In this document: one piece after another, positions 48,205 to 58,500 of the stretch
How positions within the stretch are numbered: the first letter of the stretch is position 1
Layout of the letters: every line of letters begins with the position of its first letter
Assembly: GCA_040757595.1 (NCBI GenBank)
Contig: JBFLWP010000001.1
Coordinates: 185,771 to 249,770, forward strand
Direction: 5' to 3'
DNA length: 64,000 nt
Origin: Nitrospirota bacterium
GTDB lineage: Bacteria > Nitrospirota > Nitrospiria > Nitrospirales > Nitrospiraceae
Notes under the pieces: model-generated
What the model saw: only the letters and a program-made list of their open reading frames with translations
Database searches by the model: none
Told to the model about the DNA's origin: nothing
Program-made: the position numbers and the translations under genes

Positions 48205-49521
48205 ATGCCGACCGGCCGTGCTTCAACCGAGCCCATGCCCCGCTCCTCCTGGCACCAGGGCGTGACCTCCTACCAGTGGCTGGTGCTGTTCGTCGCCTGG
48301 ATGGGGTGGGTGTTCGACTCCATGGACGCGACGATCTATGCGATCGTCCTGCACCCGGCGCTGGAGGAGCTGCTCGGCCGGTCGTCGGGCGGCCCCGTGA
48401 GCCAGGGCGCCATCGGCTGGTATGGCGGGCTGATCCTCTCCATCTTCCTGATCGGCTGGGCCATCGGCGGGGTCCTGTTCGGCGTGCTCGCCGACTACTT
48501 CGGCCGGACGAAGACGCTCGTCGCCACGATCCTGATCTACGCGCTCTTCACCGGGCTGGCGGCCCTGGCGCAGGACTGGTGGCACCTGGCCGCCTACCGC
48601 TTCTTCACCGCGCTGGGGATCGGGGGAGAGTGGGCCGCCGGCGCGGCGATCGTGGCGGAGGTCTGGCCGGAAGAAAAACGCGCCAAGGCGGCCGGCATCC
48701 TCCAGTCGGCCTGGGCCGCCGGCTTCTTCCTCGCCGCAGCCATGAACCTGCTCCTCAGGGGATACGGCTGGCGCCTGCTCTTCGTGGTGGGCGTCCTGCC
48801 GGCGTTCGTCGCGCTCCTGGTTCGCCTGTGGGTCAAGGAGCCGGACCGGTGGGTCCAGGCCCGCCAACGGGAATTGGCCAGCGGCACGGCCGGCCGCGTG
48901 AAGCTCCCGATCCTCTTCCAGGGCCCTTTCCGGCGGGCGACGATGATCGGCTCGACGCTCGCGTTCGTCGCCGTGTTCGGCATCTGGGGCGCCACCAACT
49001 GGACCCCCACGTTGATCGAGGCCCTGCCGGACATGAAGGATCTGAGCCGCGAGGCCCTGTCCGGCTACGTGAGCTACGCGATCATGACGCTGAACCTGGG
49101 GTCGCTCGCCGGCTACCTCTGCTTCGGCCCCCTGGCCGACCGGTTCGGGCGCCGGCCCGTCTTCGCGCTGATGTGCGCGGGCAGCCTCGTGATGCTGCCG
49201 CTCACCTTCCTGACTCCCCATTCCTACCTCCACGTCCTGTTGCTCCTGCCGGTCCTGGGCTTCTTCAGCAACGGCATCTTCAGCGGATTCCCGATCTACC
49301 TGCCGGAGCTCTATCCGACGAGCCTGCGCGCGACCGGCGCGGGCTTCTGCTTCAACGCCGGACGCGTCCTGGCCTCGCTGGGCCCCTTCGCGACCGGTTT
49401 CCTCGTCACCGCCCTGGGCAGCTTCGGCCTGGCCGCCAGCGCCGTGGCGCTGATTTACGTGATCGGGCTCGCGGTCCTCCCCTTCGCCCGGGAAACGCGG
49501 GGCCGTCCCTTGCCGGAATGA
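48205..49521 (+). CDS. MFS transporter, metabolite:H+ symporter type
   Basis: Inner-membrane carrier of 438 residues with 12 predicted helices in two halves. Typical sugar/organic acid porter motifs: VFDSMDATIYAIVLHPALEE in helix 1, GVLFGVLADYFGRTKTL between helices 2 and 3 (GxxxDxxGRR type), and FGPLADRFGRRPVF between helices 8 and 9. FPIYLPELYPTSLRATGAGF is the usual motif before helix 11. It resembles the aromatic acid and metabolite symporters. The ATG at 48205 is selected since a TAGCCT box ends 10 bases upstream. Substrate cannot be assigned; no catabolic genes adjoin. Confidence 0.87.
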   Translation: MPTGRASTEPMPRSSWHQGVTSYQWLVLFVAWMGWVFDSMDATIYAIVLHPALEELLGRSSGGPVSQGAIGWYGGLILSIFLIGWAIGGVLFGVLADYFGRTKTLVATILIYALFTGLAALAQDWWHLAAYRFFTALGIGGEWAAGAAIVAEVWPEEKRAKAAGILQSAWAAGFFLAAAMNLLLRGYGWRLLFVVGVLPAFVALLVRLWVKEPDRWVQARQRELASGTAGRVKLPILFQGPFRRATMIGSTLAFVAVFGIWGATNWTPTLIEALPDMKDLSREALSGYVSYAIMTLNLGSLAGYLCFGPLADRFGRRPVFALMCAGSLVMLPLTFLTPHSYLHVLLLLPVLGFFSNGIFSGFPIYLPELYPTSLRATGAGFCFNAGRVLASLGPFATGFLVTALGSFGLAASAVALIYVIGLAVLPFARETRGRPLPE

Positions 49522-49718
49522 TCCGATAAATTCCCTTGACGGGCGCGAACGAGCTGTGGTTTCTTCACTGCAACGTTCTTCCGTGAGAACCGATCCCGTT
49601 CGACCCGGACCACCGTTGCCCTCTTTGAGCCGATAGACATGCCCCGCAAACCGTCCCAGGTCCCGCTCGCAGCCCTCCGTCTGCCGTTCGACCTCCACGC
49701 CGACCCAGACCGACTGCG

Positions 49719-51074
49719 ATGACGGTGCGGACGGTTTCGCTCATCTGCGCCCTCGCCCTCTTGCTGGCGACCGGTCCGGCCGGCGCGGACCCGGCTCCTC
49801 AACCGCCCCTTGCCGGAAAGCTTATCGGCCCTCCGGAGCCAGGAGTATCGTCGGACGCGCTGGCCCTTTCCGAGGACAAGCAGGGCCGGGTCGTCTCGAA
49901 AGACGAAGACCTCGGGCCCTTCTTCCGGCGCGGCAACCTGACGTTTCTCCCGCTTCCGGCCTTCGCCTACACCCGCAACGAAAGCTTCTACGTGGGCGGG
50001 CTGATGCCGATCCTCAAGTCCGGCGAACAGGGGGAGATCAACGACATTTTCGCCCCCCAGTACCTGTACAACGAGTTCGTCGGGAGCAGCTTGACGATGA
50101 ATTATTACGGGTACCGGACCGACACGGTCCAGTACCGTGCGATCGTCAACTACGCCGAGCGGGTCCAGCAGAACTACGACTTCTCGTACAAGGACCTGGG
50201 GGCGGGCGGCGGCCGCTACATCATCGGCGGGCAGATCAACTGGTTCAAGGATCCCTTCAAGCGCTTCTTCGGGTTGGGCAACGGGGCTCCGCTGTTCGCA
50301 GAATCCAACTATACGTCGCGGGAGTTCAATGTCAACGGGTACGTCGGCCTGAACCTCTCCCCGGACTTCTCGATCATCCTGGGCGGCCGGTACCGGGAGG
50401 TGCGGGTGGAGCAAGGCATCATCCCGACGCTGGCCAACACCAGGGTCGCCTTTGCCAGCGCGCCCGGCATCGGAGGCGCCCGGATCGCCGGAGGCAAGCT
50501 GACGTTCCTCTACGACACGCGCGACTCCCAGCTCACCCCGATCAAGGGCAGCTACGTGAACTTCTCCACCGAGCTCAACTCGAACGTCGAGCACGACGAA
50601 GCCAACCGGTGGCTCCGGTTCACGCTGGACGCCCGTCACCTCTTCCCCCACGACGGGGACAGCAAGGTTTTCGTGGTCCGGTTCCTGGCCGACGGCGTGA
50701 TGCGGGCCCGCTTCAGTGCCCAACAGGCGATCCCGTTCTACGAGCGGCCGACGTTGGGCGGGGAAAATACTCTGCGGGCGTTCGGATTGAACCGCTACTT
50801 CGACAACCAGGCATGGGCCATCAACATCGAGGAACGGATCCTCGTCTATCAAAAGGACTTCGTCGGCCACAAGGTGGACCTGGAAGTGGCTCCGTCGCTC
50901 GACATGGGGAAAGTCCAAGACCTGAGCGTCCAGGGTTTCAGCCTGAACCAGGCGCAGATCAATCCGGGCGTGGGCTTCCGGGTGATGGCGCGCCCGCACG
51001 TGGTGGGGCGGCTGGACGTCGCCTACGGCCGGGACGGGGGCAACGCGTTCGTCGGGGTGGACTATCCGTTCTGA
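49719..51074 (+). CDS. BamA/Omp85-type outer membrane surface-antigen protein
   Basis: A 451-residue outer-membrane barrel. Residues 1-23 form a signal peptide (MTVRTVSLICALALLLATGP). The mature N-terminal region (about 24-70) is short, with no POTRA domains; the rest (about 75-451) is a beta barrel of the bacterial surface antigen (D15) family: FLPLPAFAYTRNESFYVGG, RYIIGGQINWFKD, TLGGENTLRAFGLNRY with the surface LGGxxxLRG-like motif, and the final VGVDYPF ending in Phe, as outer-membrane barrels usually do. It could be a TamA/Omp85-like channel. The 3' end overlaps the convergent TAXI gene by 13 bases. Confidence 0.85.
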   Translation: MTVRTVSLICALALLLATGPAGADPAPQPPLAGKLIGPPEPGVSSDALALSEDKQGRVVSKDEDLGPFFRRGNLTFLPLPAFAYTRNESFYVGGLMPILKSGEQGEINDIFAPQYLYNEFVGSSLTMNYYGYRTDTVQYRAIVNYAERVQQNYDFSYKDLGAGGGRYIIGGQINWFKDPFKRFFGLGNGAPLFAESNYTSREFNVNGYVGLNLSPDFSIILGGRYREVRVEQGIIPTLANTRVAFASAPGIGGARIAGGKLTFLYDTRDSQLTPIKGSYVNFSTELNSNVEHDEANRWLRFTLDARHLFPHDGDSKVFVVRFLADGVMRARFSAQQAIPFYERPTLGGENTLRAFGLNRYFDNQAWAINIEERILVYQKDFVGHKVDLEVAPSLDMGKVQDLSVQGFSLNQAQINPGVGFRVMARPHVVGRLDVAYGRDGGNAFVGVDYPF

Positions 51075-52498
51075 TCGGAGCCGGCCTTCGGCGCCCGCTC
51101 GGCCCGGTCCGCCTGGTCCAGGTGGACCTTGATGTACTCCTTGACCGACTGGTACCGGTCCTTGTCCAGCTTCCCGGTGGCGAAGAGCTTGGTCACTTCC
51201 CGCTCCAGCTCCAACAGGTTTTTCGTGCTCGGATCGCGGTGGAGCCGGTCCAAAATCGGGCGGCTTCGCCAGCGACCCACGAAGAAGTGGAACACGGCCC
51301 AGGCCGTCCCGCCGATCGAGAAGATTCCGATCAGGACATCCCGGTAGCGCGTCAGGGCGTCCAGCAGCAGGTGCGGCTCCCGCTTGCCCTCGTAGAAGGC
51401 CAACGCGCCCGGATGGGGCGGATAGTAGAACCGCTGCCGGAGCTGGTCGGCCTTGGACAGGGGCGCCATGAACGGGAATGCGGAGCCCAGCTCGTGCGAG
51501 TGCAGAAACAGGGTCTGGACGATCCGATAGGCCTCCAGGTCGCTGAGCTCGCTGCTCCCCACCAACACCACGTCGGCGGACAGGGTCTGGATCTCCTTGT
51601 CCGGGAACGGCACCGCCGCGGGATAGCTGCCCGGCGGGACCCGCACCATGTCCAGAAAGGGGTGCGAGCGGTGAATGCCCTCCGCCCGGTCAATCGACAA
51701 GAGGAGGAATTTTCCCGTCCTGGCGATGGATTTGACCGTGTCGCTGCTGAACTGGCTCATGAGGAACGCCACCTGGATCTCGTTGTCCTCAAGGCCCTTG
51801 CGGGCCCGGTCGAAATCCCAGTCGTTGCCTTCGACCTGGAACTCGAAGGAGCCGGCCTGTCCCGTCTCCAGGTTCGTGATGAACCCGTAATGGTCGAGCA
51901 CCCACCGGCTCACGGTCCTGGTTCCGCTGCCTTCCGCCCCGATGTACACCTTCACCGGCGCGCCTCCGGCCCGCCGCTCCTCGGCCACCCGCTTGAGTGC
52001 GGTCAGGTCCTCCATCGCTCCGGCGCCGCGGCCACCGAGGTCCCGCCGCACCACGACCTTGAGCGGCACGCTGAACAGCACCACGAGCGCCCGAACCTCC
52101 GGCCGGCCGGCTTGAGCCGGAGCCTTGTCGGACGCCCCGCGAGGAGAGACGTTCTCCAGCTCGATCCCCTCCTCGGCCAGGGCCAACTGCGCCTCACCGA
52201 GCATGATCCGCCGGACGTTCTCGACTGACCCGCGGGAGTCCAGATTGTGGAAGGTCACCCGCGCCCGATCGGGAAATCCGGGGAACGCGTCGTCGAGGAT
52301 CTCCACCAGCTCCTCGGCGACCTGGTGGTACACGCTGCCGGGATGTCCGGAGGAGAGCTCCATTCGAACCGTCGGCCCGTGCAAGTACCAGAAGACGCCG
52401 ACGAGGGCCAGCCCGGTCAGGCCCGCAACCTGCCAATGGCGCAGGGCCCCCCGGACGTCCGGTCGAACGCCTCCCGGCCCCGGTTCCGCATCAGCCAT
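51062..52498 (-). CDS. TAXI-family TRAP transporter solute-binding-type protein, membrane anchored
   Basis: 478 residues. An N-terminal helix (WQVAGLTGLALVGVFWYLHG, about 22-41) is a signal anchor. The next region (MELSSGHPGSVYHQVAEELV to about residue 350) is a TAXI-type periplasmic binding domain, with IGAEGSGTRTVSRWVLDHYG as the ligand-binding loop. A second membrane helix (DVLIGIFSIGGTAWAVFHFF, near 400) and a charged cytoplasmic tail (about 410-478) follow, which is unusual for a solute-binding protein and suggests a sensory or anchoring role. GGGAGAG precedes the ATG. No TRAP permease gene is in the window. Confidence 0.82.
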   Translation of the reverse strand: MADAEPGPGGVRPDVRGALRHWQVAGLTGLALVGVFWYLHGPTVRMELSSGHPGSVYHQVAEELVEILDDAFPGFPDRARVTFHNLDSRGSVENVRRIMLGEAQLALAEEGIELENVSPRGASDKAPAQAGRPEVRALVVLFSVPLKVVVRRDLGGRGAGAMEDLTALKRVAEERRAGGAPVKVYIGAEGSGTRTVSRWVLDHYGFITNLETGQAGSFEFQVEGNDWDFDRARKGLEDNEIQVAFLMSQFSSDTVKSIARTGKFLLLSIDRAEGIHRSHPFLDMVRVPPGSYPAAVPFPDKEIQTLSADVVLVGSSELSDLEAYRIVQTLFLHSHELGSAFPFMAPLSKADQLRQRFYYPPHPGALAFYEGKREPHLLLDALTRYRDVLIGIFSIGGTAWAVFHFFVGRWRSRPILDRLHRDPSTKNLLELEREVTKLFATGKLDKDRYQSVKEYIKVHLDQADRAERAPKAGSDQNG

Positions 52499-52521
52499 GG
52501 ATCGCTCTCCCTCGAGCAACG

Positions 52522-52827
52522 TTAGACCACCTGCGTACACGGGAACACGAACACGTGCAACGGAACCTTGCCGGCCGGATGGTCCGGCGCCAGCCGGTCC
52601 CGGAATTCTTTCACCTGCCTGACCGCCCGGTCCGCCTGCTCGTCCGGCAACGCAGCGAGGACCATCGCGTTCAGGGCCGGAGACTGGAACGAGCCGACGG
52701 CGGTGCCCGTTTTTCCGACGCCGGACACGTTCGAAACCAGCGTGTAGGCCTTGATGGTCTGCTCGCCGAGAAACGCGAGCACCTCTTCCGTCAGCGAGTC
52801 GCGAAAGACGATCATCAGCATCTTCAT
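52522..52827 (-). CDS. PII-like small regulatory protein
   Basis: A 101-residue ferredoxin-fold protein. MKMLMIVFRDSLTEEVLAFL is the first PII-like strand and helix, and YTLVSNVSGVGKTGTAVGSF occupies the place of the T-loop. The C-terminal half reads ALPDEQADRAVRQVKEFRD and ends LHVFVFPCTQVV. It lacks the uridylylated Tyr motif of GlnB and so belongs to the wider PII-like group. Its start overlaps the stop of the CCA-adding fusion gene by 4 bases (ATGA), so the two are translationally coupled; a role in nucleotide or membrane sensing is inference. Confidence 0.75.
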   Translation of the reverse strand: MKMLMIVFRDSLTEEVLAFLGEQTIKAYTLVSNVSGVGKTGTAVGSFQSPALNAMVLAALPDEQADRAVRQVKEFRDRLAPDHPAGKVPLHVFVFPCTQVV

Positions 52828-55496
52828 CGGACGGCTCCCCCCGTTGCTCCGGCGATCCTTCTGGCTAGGTCCCGTTCCCCGCTGTCGCTCTTGACTTCCC
52901 CGTTCAGCCTGGCGTCCAGCAGCGCGGTCAGGATCTTTTTGTAGAGCGGGCCCGGCTTCAGGCCCATGGCCTTGAGATCGGCCCCCGTCAGCGTCGGCCT
53001 CACGTGATGGTAGGTGGTCAGGTAAGCCGACACCTGGCGCTTGACCTGCTCCGACTTGGTCTTGGCCATCAGGAGGAGCAGCGTCTCGTCGGCCTGCCCG
53101 GCCAGCAGATGGTAGGCCTCCGACGGCCGAGGCGGCGGACGACGGGCAAGCTGCCGCAGGATCCTGTTCGAGGCGCCGTGCCCCGCCCGGATCATCCCGG
53201 CCTCCCGCTCCGGCACCGAGAGCCGCTTCAGGGTCTCCAAGACCGCCCGCGGAGGCAGCACTTCCATCAGCGCCGTGAAGTAGACCAGCCACGGCCGGAG
53301 CTTCCGTTCCAGATACAGGAGCCGGTACCAGTCCAGCGCATCCTCCACCCCTTTCAACAGTCCCGCCAGCCGGGGAGACCACTTGAGGGCCGGATGGATA
53401 AACCGCAGCAGGTCCAGTCCGGCCAGCCGCGCCACGGCGCCGCGAGGCTCCTCCTCCGAGAACAGCAGGATCAACTCCTCCAGCAGCCGGTGCCCCGAAA
53501 GCCGGTGGAACAGGTCCATCTTGACTGCCCCCTTGATCAGCGCCAGAGTCTCCTTGCTGAGGCGGAATCCGAAGCGCTGCTCGAACCGGATAGCCCGGAA
53601 GACGCGGGTGGGATCCTCCACGAAGCTGAGGCTGTGCAGCACCCGGATGGTCTTCTCGTTGAGATCCCGCTGGCCCCCGTAGAAGTCGATCAACTCCCCG
53701 AAGGACTTGGCGTTCAAGCGGACGGCCAGCGTGTTGATCGTGAAGTCCCGCCGGTAGAGATCCTTCTTGATCGAGCTCCGTTCCACAGTCGGAAGCGCGG
53801 TCGGATACTCGTAGTACTCGGTGCGCGCCGTCGCCACGTCCAGCTTGAGGCCGTCGGCCAGCGCAACGACCGCCGTGCCGAACCGCTCGTGCGCTTTGAC
53901 CCGCGCCGGGGCACCCGTTGCTCCGCCGTTGCGACGGGTCAGTTCCTTGCCGAGGGCGCGGGCGAAGGCGATGCCGTCCCCCTCGATCACCAGGTCCACG
54001 TCGAAGTTCTCGATGCCCAGCAGCAGATCGCGGACGAAGCCCCCGACGGCGTAGGCGGAGACCTCCAGCCGGTCCGCCAGGCGGCCCGCCTCCTCCAGCA
54101 GCGTGAAAATTCTTGCCGGCAGCCGGTCCTTCATGACGGACCGGATGTTCCGCCGATGGACATAGTCCGGCCCCTCCTGCCCCTTGACCCTGGCCCGCGC
54201 CGACGCCAGCACGTCGTCGTGCAGGGTCCGCAGGAGGTCGGTTCTCGTGATCACGCCGACGACCCTCCCCTCCGCCACGATGGGCACGAACCGCTGGTTG
54301 CGCTCGATCATCCGGGACTCGACCTCCCGAAACGGGGTCTCCGGCCCGGCCCGGTACTCGTCGGTCCTGAGGAAATGCAGCACGGAGGACGTCCCGAATC
54401 CGTGAAAGAGGGCCTTCTGGATGATCTCGCGCGTGATCAGCCCCAGGTACCGCTCGCGGCCGTCCAGGACCGGGAGCACGTTGACCCCGTACTTGGTCAT
54501 CGTGGCCTCGGCCTCGCCGACCGTCGCCTCCTGCCCGATGGCCTTCACCGGCCTCGTCATCACGTCCCGCGCCAGCAGGGTCGGCCGGAAGCGTTCGGCG
54601 AGCAGGCCGGCCAGCCGCTCCCTGACTTCGACCAGGGTCTGGCCCTTGACGCTGGCCGCCGCCGCTTCCGGATGGCCGCCGCCGCCGAACCCTTCAAGAA
54701 TCCGCCCCACGTCGATCTCGGGCCGCCGGCTGCGCCCGATGATCTCCACCTTGTCGTCCATCGCCACTGCGACCAGCAGGGCGTCCAGCCGCTCCATCTC
54801 GGCCAGCTTGTGGACCACCTCGGCCAGGTCTCCCCGGTACCGGTCGAAGGTGCTGGCGGCCAGCAGGACTTTCCGGCCGTCCAGATAGTGCGTCTCGGCC
54901 TGCTGCAGGAGGTCGTTGAGGAGCGCGACCTGGTCGGGGTCAAGCGGGCGGCGCAGGGTGTCCGACACAAGGTTGAGGTCCGCCCCGGCGCGCAACACGA
55001 AGGCGGCCGCTTCCAAATCCCGCGGGGTCGTGGACGCGTAGGCCAGCGAGCCCGTCTCCTCGTAAAGCCCGAGCGCGAGCACCGTGGCCTCGAACGGCGT
55101 CAGCGGGATCCCCCGCTCCTTCAGCCGCTCGACGAGGATCGTCGTCGTGGCCCCGACCGGCTCGACCGCCCGCGTCTCCGCGCGCAAGGCGAGCGGCTCG
55201 CCGCCGGGATGGTGATCGAAGACGTGGACGGAGAGGCCGGGCCGGGCCAGCAGCTCCTTGAGCGGGCCGATCCGGTCCGGCTCCTGGGTATCCACCAGGA
55301 CCAGCCTGGTCACCTGCGGGAGATCGACCTCCTTCAGCTTGGCCAGGCCGAGGTCGTGCACGGCCAGGAAGCCGCGCACCGGGCCCTGGGCCCCGGCGGA
55401 GAGGGCCAGCGTGGCGCCCGGGTACAGCTTGCGCGCCGCCACCATGGACGCCAGCCCGTCGAAGTCCGCGTTCATGTGGGTCGTGATGAGATCCAC
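52824..55496 (-). CDS. DHH-CBS-CBS-tRNA nucleotidyltransferase fusion (CCA- or A-adding enzyme)
   Basis: 890 residues in four modules. 1-300: DHH phosphoesterase/DHHA1 domain (TTHMNADFDGLASMVAA, VDTQEPDRIG, VFDHHPGGEP). 305-430: two CBS domains (VMTRPVKAIGQEATV and MIERNQRFVPIVAEGRVVGV) expected to bind adenine nucleotides. 455-600: class II poly(A) polymerase/CCA nucleotidyltransferase head (AYAVGGFVRDLLLGIENFDVDLV, with the two metal-binding Asp) and RNA-binding domain to about 760 (ERRDFTINTLAV-like YRRDFTINTLAVRLNAKSFG). 760-890: C-terminal domain. It adds A or CCA to tRNA 3' ends; the DHH part may remove or repair nucleotides. Followed directly by the PII-like gene. Confidence 0.92.
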   Translation of the reverse strand: MDLITTHMNADFDGLASMVAARKLYPGATLALSAGAQGPVRGFLAVHDLGLAKLKEVDLPQVTRLVLVDTQEPDRIGPLKELLARPGLSVHVFDHHPGGEPLALRAETRAVEPVGATTTILVERLKERGIPLTPFEATVLALGLYEETGSLAYASTTPRDLEAAAFVLRAGADLNLVSDTLRRPLDPDQVALLNDLLQQAETHYLDGRKVLLAASTFDRYRGDLAEVVHKLAEMERLDALLVAVAMDDKVEIIGRSRRPEIDVGRILEGFGGGGHPEAAAASVKGQTLVEVRERLAGLLAERFRPTLLARDVMTRPVKAIGQEATVGEAEATMTKYGVNVLPVLDGRERYLGLITREIIQKALFHGFGTSSVLHFLRTDEYRAGPETPFREVESRMIERNQRFVPIVAEGRVVGVITRTDLLRTLHDDVLASARARVKGQEGPDYVHRRNIRSVMKDRLPARIFTLLEEAGRLADRLEVSAYAVGGFVRDLLLGIENFDVDLVIEGDGIAFARALGKELTRRNGGATGAPARVKAHERFGTAVVALADGLKLDVATARTEYYEYPTALPTVERSSIKKDLYRRDFTINTLAVRLNAKSFGELIDFYGGQRDLNEKTIRVLHSLSFVEDPTRVFRAIRFEQRFGFRLSKETLALIKGAVKMDLFHRLSGHRLLEELILLFSEEEPRGAVARLAGLDLLRFIHPALKWSPRLAGLLKGVEDALDWYRLLYLERKLRPWLVYFTALMEVLPPRAVLETLKRLSVPEREAGMIRAGHGASNRILRQLARRPPPRPSEAYHLLAGQADETLLLLMAKTKSEQVKRQVSAYLTTYHHVRPTLTGADLKAMGLKPGPLYKKILTALLDARLNGEVKSDSGERDLARRIAGATGGAVR

Positions 55497-55527
55497 GGGG
55501 CCATTTTAGCAGGATCGCCCGAGAGGG

Positions 55528-58500
55528 TTAAGGCGCGGGGATCGTCGCCGGCAGGGACGCGCCCGGCCGGTTCCCGCTCTCCCACGTCACCCACTTCAGG
55601 TCCAGCACGAAGATCGCATAGAGCACCGGCACGAGCAGCAACGTGACCGCCGTCGCCACGGTCAGCCCGCCGATCTGCGCGTAGCACAGGGGCTCCCACA
55701 GGGGCCCGCCGTTGAGCGCCAGCGGGAACAGCGCGATCACCGTGGCGCCGACCGTGATCAGGACGGGCCGCAGGCGGACGATGCCCGCGTCCAGCAGGGC
55801 CTCCCGCAATGGCTCCCCCCTCTCGTGCCGCTCCTCGATGAAATCGAACAGGACGATGACGTGGCTGACGATGACGCCGATGAGGCTCGCGACGCCGAGA
55901 AAGGCCATGAACCCGAACGGCTGGCCCATGACCGCGAGCCCCGCCAGCGCCCCGACCATGCCGTAGGGGATCGCGGCGAAGACGAGCAGCGGCTTGACCG
56001 GGTTTTTGAACTGGAAGACCAGGGCGAGAAAGATGGCCACGATGGAGACGACCATGACCAGCGTGATCTCCCCGAATCCCTGATCCTGGGCCTCCTGCTC
56101 CCCGCCGATCTGGAGGTTGTAGCCGGGCGGCAGCTTCTTCTTGAAGTCTTCCAGCCTGGGCCGGACCTCCCGCAGCACCTCGGACGGAAGGACGCCCGGC
56201 GCGGGGAAGCCGCCGACCGTGACCGTACGGAAATGCTGGCGCCGGCGCAGTTTCTGCGTCTCCATCTGATAGCTGATCGTGGAGACCTGGCGGAGCGGCA
56301 CCTTCTCGGCCCCGTCCGCCGCATAGATGTAGAGGTTCTGCAGGTCGGCCAGTTGCGCCCGCTCCCCCGTCCTGAGGCGCGCCACGACGGGGATCTGTTT
56401 GTCCCCCTCGCGCAGCGTGGTCACCTGATACCCGTTCATGCCGCCGGCGGAGGACGCCGCCACGTCCTCGTTGGACAAGCCCGCCAAATTCGCCCGGTCC
56501 GGATCGATCTGGAACTTCACCGTGAAGTTGTCCGTCCCCCAATCGTCCCGCACGCGGGTCAGGCCCGGCACCGACTGGAAGATCCTCCTGAGCTCCTCGG
56601 CCAAGATTCGCAGCGTGCGGATCTCCTCGCCGGAGATCCGGACCGCCACCGGCACGCCGACCTGGCTGCCCGTCTCGAGCTGCATGGCGTCGGCGCGAAC
56701 CCCGGCAAGCTCCGCCGACAGGGCCTGCTGCAACGGCGCGATCAGGGGCTGCGTGTCGTGCTTGTCGGTCACCTGCACGATGATCTGGGCGTAGTTGAGC
56801 TGCGAGAGTTCGGGCGAGATCGAGAACCAAAACCGGGGCCCGCCTCCCCCGACGAACGTCGTCAAGGAAGTCAGGACCTCCCGTGGACGGCCGTCGCGGC
56901 CAGGGTGGCTCCGGCCGTACTCCTCGGTCACGCGGCGGACGATCTCCTCGGCCTGCACGGCCGCCTCGTAGGTCGCCATGAAGGGGGCGTCCTCCGGCAG
57001 CCAGAGATCCACGTAGGAGAGGTACGAGAGGTCCTTGGGGAAGAACTGCGGTTTGAGCGTGGCCATGAAGTAGCCGCCCAGGGCCAGGAACAGGAGGGAT
57101 CCGGCCAGCACTTTCCACCGGTGCTCCAGCAGCCCCCCGCCCGCCCGGTAGTACCAGCCAGCGAACCCCCGCGTACGCCGCTCCTCCACGGACGGCTCCG
57201 GCTTGGGCCGCAGGAGGTAGTAGCCCAGCAGCGGGATGAACGTCATCGAGACGATCCGCGACGAGACCAGCGAGCAGGTGATGACGATGGGCAGGCTGTA
57301 GAGAAACTGGCCGGTGATGCCGGTCAGGATCAAGAACGGCAGATAGGCGACGATGTTCGTGATCGTGGCGAAGAGGATGGCGCGGGCCAGCCTCGTCGGG
57401 CCGAGCCAGGCCGCGACGAGCGCCCGGTGCCCCTCCGCCAGTCCCCGCTTGATCGCATCTCCCGCGACGACGGGATCGTCCACCAGAAGCCCGAGCGCGA
57501 TGATCAACGAGGCGATCGAGACCTGCTGCAGGTCGATGCCGAGGAGGTGCATCATTCCGAACGTCATGGCCAGCGTGATCGGAATCGAGAGCGCCATCAG
57601 GAGCGCCGAGCGCCACTCCCAGAAGCCCAGCCAGGAGACGAGCACGACCAGGACGATCGCCTCGGCCAGGCTCCGCATGAACAGATCCACGCTCTCCTTC
57701 ACCTGGAGCGGCTGATCGGAGGTCCGGGCGACGATCAGGTCCTCCGGCAGCCGCTGCCTGAGCTCCGTCAGCGCCCGGTCCACGGCCATCCCGAAGTCCC
57801 CGATCTTGTCCCCCTTCCGCATCTGCACGGCCAGCGTGACGGCCCGGGAGCGCTGCCACCGGCCGTCGCGGTCCCGCCAGGTGTAGTCGTTCAGGAAGCG
57901 CGGCGGGCTCTCGTAGCCCCGAACGATGTCCACGAGGTCCCGCAGGTAGACCGGCGACGCGGCCCGAGTCGTGGCGACGACCACGCTCCCGATCTCCTGC
58001 TCGGACTTGAATTCGCCGGTCGGCACGATCGTGAGGCTCCGCCCGCCCAGCTCGAAGGTGCCGCCGGGCATCGTGATGTTGCGGGCCTCCAGCGCCCGGC
58101 GAAGCCTCGCGACCTGCACGTCGTAGGCAGCCAGGCGCTCCTGCGAATAAAAGAGATAGACCGTCTCCGGCAGAATGCCCGCCCGCGAGACCTTGGACAC
58201 CTGCGGAACCGTCTGCAGCGTCCGCTGGATGAGCTCCGTGAAGTCATCCAGCTCCCGATAGGTGTACTTGGCCCCGACCACGGCGGCGAGCCGCGCTTCC
58301 GTCTCGCGAGGATCGCGGATGATGGCCGGATCCCAAGAGTCCGGGTGGAATTCGGAAAGGCGCAACCGCTCCCGGACGAACCCGACGACATGAGCCATGA
58401 TCGTCGCATCGTCCAGGTCCGTTTCCGCATCCAGCCCGACGAATCCCGGGCCCTCGAGCAGCCGGATGTCGCGGGCCGCCTTCCGCGCCTCGGTGAACCG

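Noticed and set aside
49536..49564. TTGACG-N17-GTTTCT as promoter of the Omp85-type gene
   Set aside because: The -10 part is poor and the leader would be more than 150 bases long; evidence too weak.
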